NCBI GenBank assembly: GCA_041629655.1
Contig: JBFKMV010000199.1
Coordinates: 1 to 8,977 of the forward strand
Direction: 5' to 3'
Origin: JBFKMV01 sp041629655
GTDB taxonomy: Bacteria > Acidobacteriota > Polarisedimenticolia > Polarisedimenticolales > Polarisedimenticolaceae
DNA: 8,977 nucleotides
Positions 6,150 to 8,977 of this stretch are shown here, piece by piece. The notes under the pieces are model-generated. The model saw only the letters and a list, made by a program, of their open reading frames with translations, ran no database searches and had not been told where the DNA came from. Position numbers and translations under genes: made by a program. Position 1 is the stretch's first letter, and every line of letters begins with the position of its first letter.

Positions 6150-7334
6150 TTGGGGACACGGATCCGCACCCTCCTCGCCAATCTGAGTCTCGTCGGCGCG
6201 GCGATCCTTCTGGTGCTGTTGCTCGGCGAGGCGGCCACCCGGTTGTTCGGCAACACCGGGCCGTCGCTCCAGGTCCAGGATCCCGAGATCGGCAAGCGCT
6301 ACCGGGCGGACTACCACGAGACGGTCTACGTGCCCGAGTCGGACCGCCGCGTCGAGCTGCGCTTCAACGCGCAGGGCTTCCGGGACCCCGACCGCCCGTT
6401 CGCCAAGCCCGCCGACGTGCGGCGGATCGCCGTGCTCGGCGACTCGATGATCGTCGCCGTGGCCACCGACGAGGAGCAGACCCTGGTCCGGAAGCTCGAG
6501 ACGCTGCTGAACCGTTCCGAGCCCGGGGCGCTGCGCTGGGAGGCGTTGAACTTCGGCGTCTCCAGCTCCAGCACCGGGCAACAGCTCGCGCTGTTCCGGC
6601 ACCTCGTCTCGCGCTACTCCCCCGACGTCGTCGTCTGCGCGTTCAACGTCGGCAACGACCTCGCCGACAACAGCCGCCGGCTGACCTCGGCGCGGCGGAT
6701 CTACTTCGACCTGGACGAGACGGGCGAGCTGGTCCGGCTTCCGTTCGCGGCGCGTTCGCGACCCCTGAGCAACTGGGCCAATCAATACAGCCGCTTCTAC
6801 ATCTGGCTGAAGGGCAGGATGGCGATCCTGCGCGGCAGCGCCCGCGAGCTGGCCGGGGTGCCGAACGAGAAGCGGATCTTCTCGACGCGGCCGGACGACG
6901 ACCTCGCGCACGCCTGGACGTTGACGGGCCGCCTGCTGGAGGCGCTGCGCGACGAGGTCCGCGCGGGCGGCGGCGAGCTGGTCGTGCTGACGATCCCCTC
7001 GTCGGAGCAGGTCTACGACGACCGCTGGCAGACCGTGCTGGACCTCGCGGGGACGGAAGCCGGCGACTACGACGCGGACTTCCCCGACCGGCAGCTGGCG
7101 CGGATCACCGGTCAGCTCGGCGTACCGCTGCTGACGATGACGGAGGAGTTCCGCGCGCGCGCGCCGCGGCGGTCGTCGGCGGTGCCGGAGGAGCTCCTGT
7201 TCTGGAACGGCACCGGCCACATCAACGTGGCCGGCCAGGAGCTGGCCGCGGTGCTGCTCCACGACTTCCTGCGCTCGCGAATGCCGGGCGCGCCGGCGGA
7301 ACGATCAGGAGCAGGCGCCGACCGACTGCGGTAG
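6150..7334 (+). CDS. Membrane-anchored SGNH/GDSL hydrolase-like protein
   Basis: The 394-aa protein starts with an uncleaved-looking signal anchor (hydrophobic 11-28 after MGTRIRT), so the rest should face the periplasm. SGNH landmarks follow: block I LGDSM (96-100, nucleophile Ser99), block II NFGVSSSS (134-141) and block III FNVGNDLADN (165-174, oxyanion Asn169). A final GTGHINVAG (354-362) carries the block V His357. The Asp normally two or three residues before that His is absent (Thr355, Gly354), so it may act as a Ser-His dyad, use another acid, or be weakened. Relatives remove or transfer acetyl or other acyl groups on polysaccharides, which suits the divergent asnB and glycosyltransferase genes; substrate is unknown. 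TTG 6150 is the only usable start: an in-frame TAG lies at 6135-6137, and the signal anchor begins at once. No Shine-Dalgarno is seen. The last 30 bp overlap the convergent gene. Confidence 0.85.
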   Translation: MGTRIRTLLANLSLVGAAILLVLLLGEAATRLFGNTGPSLQVQDPEIGKRYRADYHETVYVPESDRRVELRFNAQGFRDPDRPFAKPADVRRIAVLGDSMIVAVATDEEQTLVRKLETLLNRSEPGALRWEALNFGVSSSSTGQQLALFRHLVSRYSPDVVVCAFNVGNDLADNSRRLTSARRIYFDLDETGELVRLPFAARSRPLSNWANQYSRFYIWLKGRMAILRGSARELAGVPNEKRIFSTRPDDDLAHAWTLTGRLLEALRDEVRAGGGELVVLTIPSSEQVYDDRWQTVLDLAGTEAGDYDADFPDRQLARITGQLGVPLLTMTEEFRARAPRRSSAVPEELLFWNGTGHINVAGQELAAVLLHDFLRSRMPGAPAERSGAGADRLR

Positions 7335-8351
7335 GCACTGGCCGCCCCCCGTGCCGCGCTCGAGGCCGTCGCTGCCGGTGCCGTAGGAGCCCTCGTTGGC
7401 CGCGTTCCGCGGCACGACCAGGTAATAGGTGTCGCCTCCGGCGGGCGTCAGGCTGAACGACGTCGCGCCGCCCGTCGTGCAGACCCGCGCGGCGTGGCTG
7501 GTGAAGGTCCCACCGATCGTGCCCTCGTAGATCTCGTAGTCGTTGTCGGTTCCCAGGCACGAGCTGCTCCAGGCCAGCGTGAGATCGCCGCCGCCGACCT
7601 TGGTCACGGTCAGCGGGACGCCCGGCACGTCGTCGCCGTCGGGAACCCGGCCCGCCGCGGTGCCGCCGCCGCCGGGTGTGAACTCGACCACCAGCTCGGG
7701 ATGGACCGCCGGCAGCAAGTTATCCTTGGAGTCGAAGCGCTTGGCCGTGCTGATGCCGGCCTCGTTGCCGATCAGGATCCAGCCGAAGTTGCTCGCCGGG
7801 TTGTCCAGCCAGCCCTGGACGTCGGCCACCATCTCCGCCGTGGAGCCCCAGCTGTAGGCGCCGGGATTGCCGACGACGGCGCTGGCGCTGGTGACCGCGG
7901 AAAAGTCGCCGCCGGCGGTGGTCCAGAACGCGTTGTTAAAGAAGGTGTGGATCCAGGTCGCGTCGCCGGCGGTCGAGCCGGCGCCACCGCCCTCGCCCAT
8001 CATGCCGACCGAGGTGCCCTCGCCCCAGTTCGAGGTCAGCCGGCGCAGCCGGATCGTCTCCGGCCCCGAGGTGAAGTGGGTGCGCGACATGTTGAGCTTC
8101 AGCGTGGCGCTCGTGATCGTCGACCCGGCGGGAATCGCGCCCGCGACGTCGAACGCGATCACCCCGCGACGCACCGCGCCGGTGCCCGTCGCGCCGGCGA
8201 AGAAGTGCTGGCCGGCGCCGTTGCTGAGCAGTCCCATCATGTTGAAGATCAGCGTGTTGTCCTTGCTCGCGGGAATCGACGCGGTGTCGGCCAGCGCGGC
8301 GGTCGCCAACAGCGGTAACAGCGCAGCGACACGGCAGATCGCGCGTCCCAT
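7305..8351 (-). CDS. Secreted DNRLRE-domain protein with Fn3-like C-terminal domain
   Basis: The 348-aa protein has a Sec signal peptide (1-21, cleavage after ALA). Residues 22-226 form a DNRLRE/CBM96-like beta-sandwich: the start ASIPASKDNTLIF is followed by GVIAFDVAGAIPAGSTITSA, SATLKL, LTSNWGEG, a DVQGWLDNP segment and a final strand ELVVEF. Family members are usually extracellular and are thought to bind polysaccharide or form surface structures. A Gly-rich linker leads to an Fn3-like module (about 245-330: LTLAWSSSC, DYEIYEG, YYLVVPRN). It ends in NEGSYGTGSDGLER and a Cys-containing tail (Cys339, Cys347), a C-terminal pattern I recall from secreted proteins of environmental phyla. No catalytic site is seen. 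ATG 8351 has GGAGG 5 nt upstream and a good promoter about 40 bp before that. It is tail-to-tail with the SGNH gene. The function beyond export and a likely binding role is unknown. Confidence 0.85.
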   Translation of the reverse strand: MGRAICRVAALLPLLATAALADTASIPASKDNTLIFNMMGLLSNGAGQHFFAGATGTGAVRRGVIAFDVAGAIPAGSTITSATLKLNMSRTHFTSGPETIRLRRLTSNWGEGTSVGMMGEGGGAGSTAGDATWIHTFFNNAFWTTAGGDFSAVTSASAVVGNPGAYSWGSTAEMVADVQGWLDNPASNFGWILIGNEAGISTAKRFDSKDNLLPAVHPELVVEFTPGGGGTAAGRVPDGDDVPGVPLTVTKVGGGDLTLAWSSSCLGTDNDYEIYEGTIGGTFTSHAARVCTTGGATSFSLTPAGGDTYYLVVPRNAANEGSYGTGSDGLERGTGGGQCLPQSVGACS

Positions 8352-8356
8352 GAGTG

Positions 8357-8361
8357 CCTCC
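8357..8361 (-). promoter_or_regulatory. Ribosome binding site of the DNRLRE gene
   Basis: GGAGG on the minus strand, 5 nt before ATG 8351, confirms this start. It abuts the palindrome CGTTCGAACG at 8361-8370 in the short leader. Confidence 0.75.
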
Positions 8362-8392
8362 GTTCGAACGGGGAAGGTCCGTCGACGCGGTT

Positions 8393-8421
8393 CTTCTACG
8401 CCGTTGCCGGACCGCGGTCAA
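8393..8421 (-). promoter_or_regulatory. Predicted sigma-70 promoter of the DNRLRE gene (TTGACC-N17-TAGAAG)
   Basis: On the minus strand TTGACC (8421-8416, five of six) and TAGAAG (8398-8393, four of six) are separated by 17 bases. Predicted initiation near 8386 gives a leader of about 35 nt carrying the ribosome binding site. This suggests the gene is transcribed separately from sfsA upstream. Confidence 0.6.
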
Positions 8422-8464
8422 CGCCGCGCGCGCGCAGCGGGGGACGGTGTGAGCGGGCCGCGGA

Positions 8465-8977
8465 TCACCGTACCATTGGCGAACGTGCGCGCGTTCGGAC
8501 CGGAAGCGCTCCCAGATAGGTCGCCGCCCCGCCGGGCTCCATCCGGAACGCCGCGGCGCGCAGCAGCACTCCGGACTCGCGCGCCGAGGCCAGGGCCTCG
8601 GCGAACGCGGGATCGATCCCGCGATGCGGCCGCACGCTCCGCGCGTCGCCGCGCTGCACCACGAACAGCACCATCGCGCGCTCGCCGCCCCGCGCGATCC
8701 CGGCCAGCTCGTCCACGTGACGGCGCCCGCGCACGGTCGGGGCGTCGGGGAACAGGGCCACGCGGCGTTCGACCAGCGTGACCGACTTGACCTCGACCCA
8801 CAGCTTGCCTTGTGGCCGCTCGACGACGAAGTCGAAGCGGCTTCCGCCGCGGCGGACCTCGCGACGGAGCTCCAGCAACCGGCCCGCGCCGTGAACGCGC
8901 CCGCTCGCCAGCAGCTCCGCGGCCAGCCGGTTGGCCCGCGTGGTTTCCACCGAGACCCAGGCGCGAGGCGGATCGGA
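8465..8977 (-). CDS. sfsA: SfsA, sugar fermentation stimulation protein homologue (5' end outside window)
   Basis: The last 170 residues are visible; the frame stays open to the right edge. Full SfsA is about 230 aa, so roughly 60-70 residues of the N-terminal OB-like domain are missing. The GTG at 8950 is not the start, because the codons before it continue the family sequence (DPPRAWVSVETTRANRLAAELL). Typical parts follow: SRFDFVVE, the E-x-K segment LWVEVKSVTL, ALFPDAPTVRGRRHVDELA, and AMVLFVVQRGD leading to the DPAFAEALASARESGVLLRA end. The Asp and ExK residues match the PD-(D/E)XK-like core assigned to SfsA, and DNA binding has been reported for the E. coli protein, but its role is poorly defined. 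It ends at TGA 8467-8465 after a normal-length C terminus. No terminator is obvious after it; the next gene has its own promoter. Confidence 0.9.
   Translation of the reverse strand, partial: SDPPRAWVSVETTRANRLAAELLASGRVHGAGRLLELRREVRRGGSRFDFVVERPQGKLWVEVKSVTLVERRVALFPDAPTVRGRRHVDELAGIARGGERAMVLFVVQRGDARSVRPHRGIDPAFAEALASARESGVLLRAAAFRMEPGGAATYLGALPVRTRARSPMVR

Noticed and set aside
4220..7456. 1078-codon open frame on the plus strand
   Set aside because: It is antisense to asnB and out of frame over the SGNH gene, has low-complexity Arg/Ala/Gln composition and no domain. High GC removes stops in these frames.
8361..8370. Palindrome CGTTCGAACG as a LexA-like operator before the DNRLRE gene
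   Set aside because: Ten bases of self-complementarity are expected often by chance, the match to a GAAC-N4-GTTC box is wrong, and it sits next to the ribosome binding site without other support.
8423..8436. Alternating CG tract between sfsA and the DNRLRE gene as a terminator or Z-DNA element
   Set aside because: It has no defined loop and no following T-run, and short CG runs are common at this GC content.

Overview
The window comes from a GC-rich (roughly 70%) bacterial chromosome with strongly G/C-ending codons. Its two large secreted proteins (a beta-propeller protein with thrombospondin type 3 repeats, and a DNRLRE-type protein with an Fn3-like tail) are of a kind common in environmental Gram-negative lineages such as Acidobacteriota, Eisenbacteria-like phyla and Myxococcota. 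An SfsA homologue fits that range. The exact phylum cannot be fixed from the sequence. No tRNA, rRNA, insertion sequence, phage gene or CRISPR array was seen.

Layout, left to right. (1) 1-2024, minus: the 5' part of a large exported protein with seven FG-GAP repeats (one seven-bladed propeller) and a Ca-binding thrombospondin type 3 tail that runs off the left edge. (2) 2047-2394, minus: a small unrecognised ORF whose 3' half looks coding. A near-consensus sigma-70 promoter lies inside its 5' half and may really belong to the propeller gene or to a shorter form of the ORF. (3) 2493-4100, minus: an ArnT/PMT-like membrane glycosyltransferase. (4) 4097-6055, minus: a class II glutamine-dependent asparagine synthase or amidotransferase. 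Genes 4 and 3 overlap by ATGA and form a two-gene operon. (5) 6056-6149: a 94-bp divergent control region with a perfect 12-bp direct repeat. (6) 6150-7334, plus: a membrane-anchored SGNH/GDSL hydrolase-like protein, probably read from a (near-)leaderless TTG start. (7) 7305-8351, minus: a secreted DNRLRE/Fn3-like protein with a clear promoter and ribosome binding site, convergent with gene 6 and overlapping it by 30 bp. (8) 8465-8977, minus: the C-terminal part of sfsA, cut by the right edge.

The amidotransferase, the polyprenol-phosphate-sugar-type glycosyltransferase and the divergent SGNH protein resemble a small cell-envelope glycan-modification locus: amidation, membrane glycosyl transfer, and possible acyl transfer or removal. 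That link is inferred from gene order and family knowledge. The flanking secreted proteins are probably independent surface or extracellular proteins. Most of the window is ordinary. The points most worth a second look are the small ORF with its internal promoter, the direct repeat in the divergent region, and the SGNH protein lacking the usual block V aspartate.
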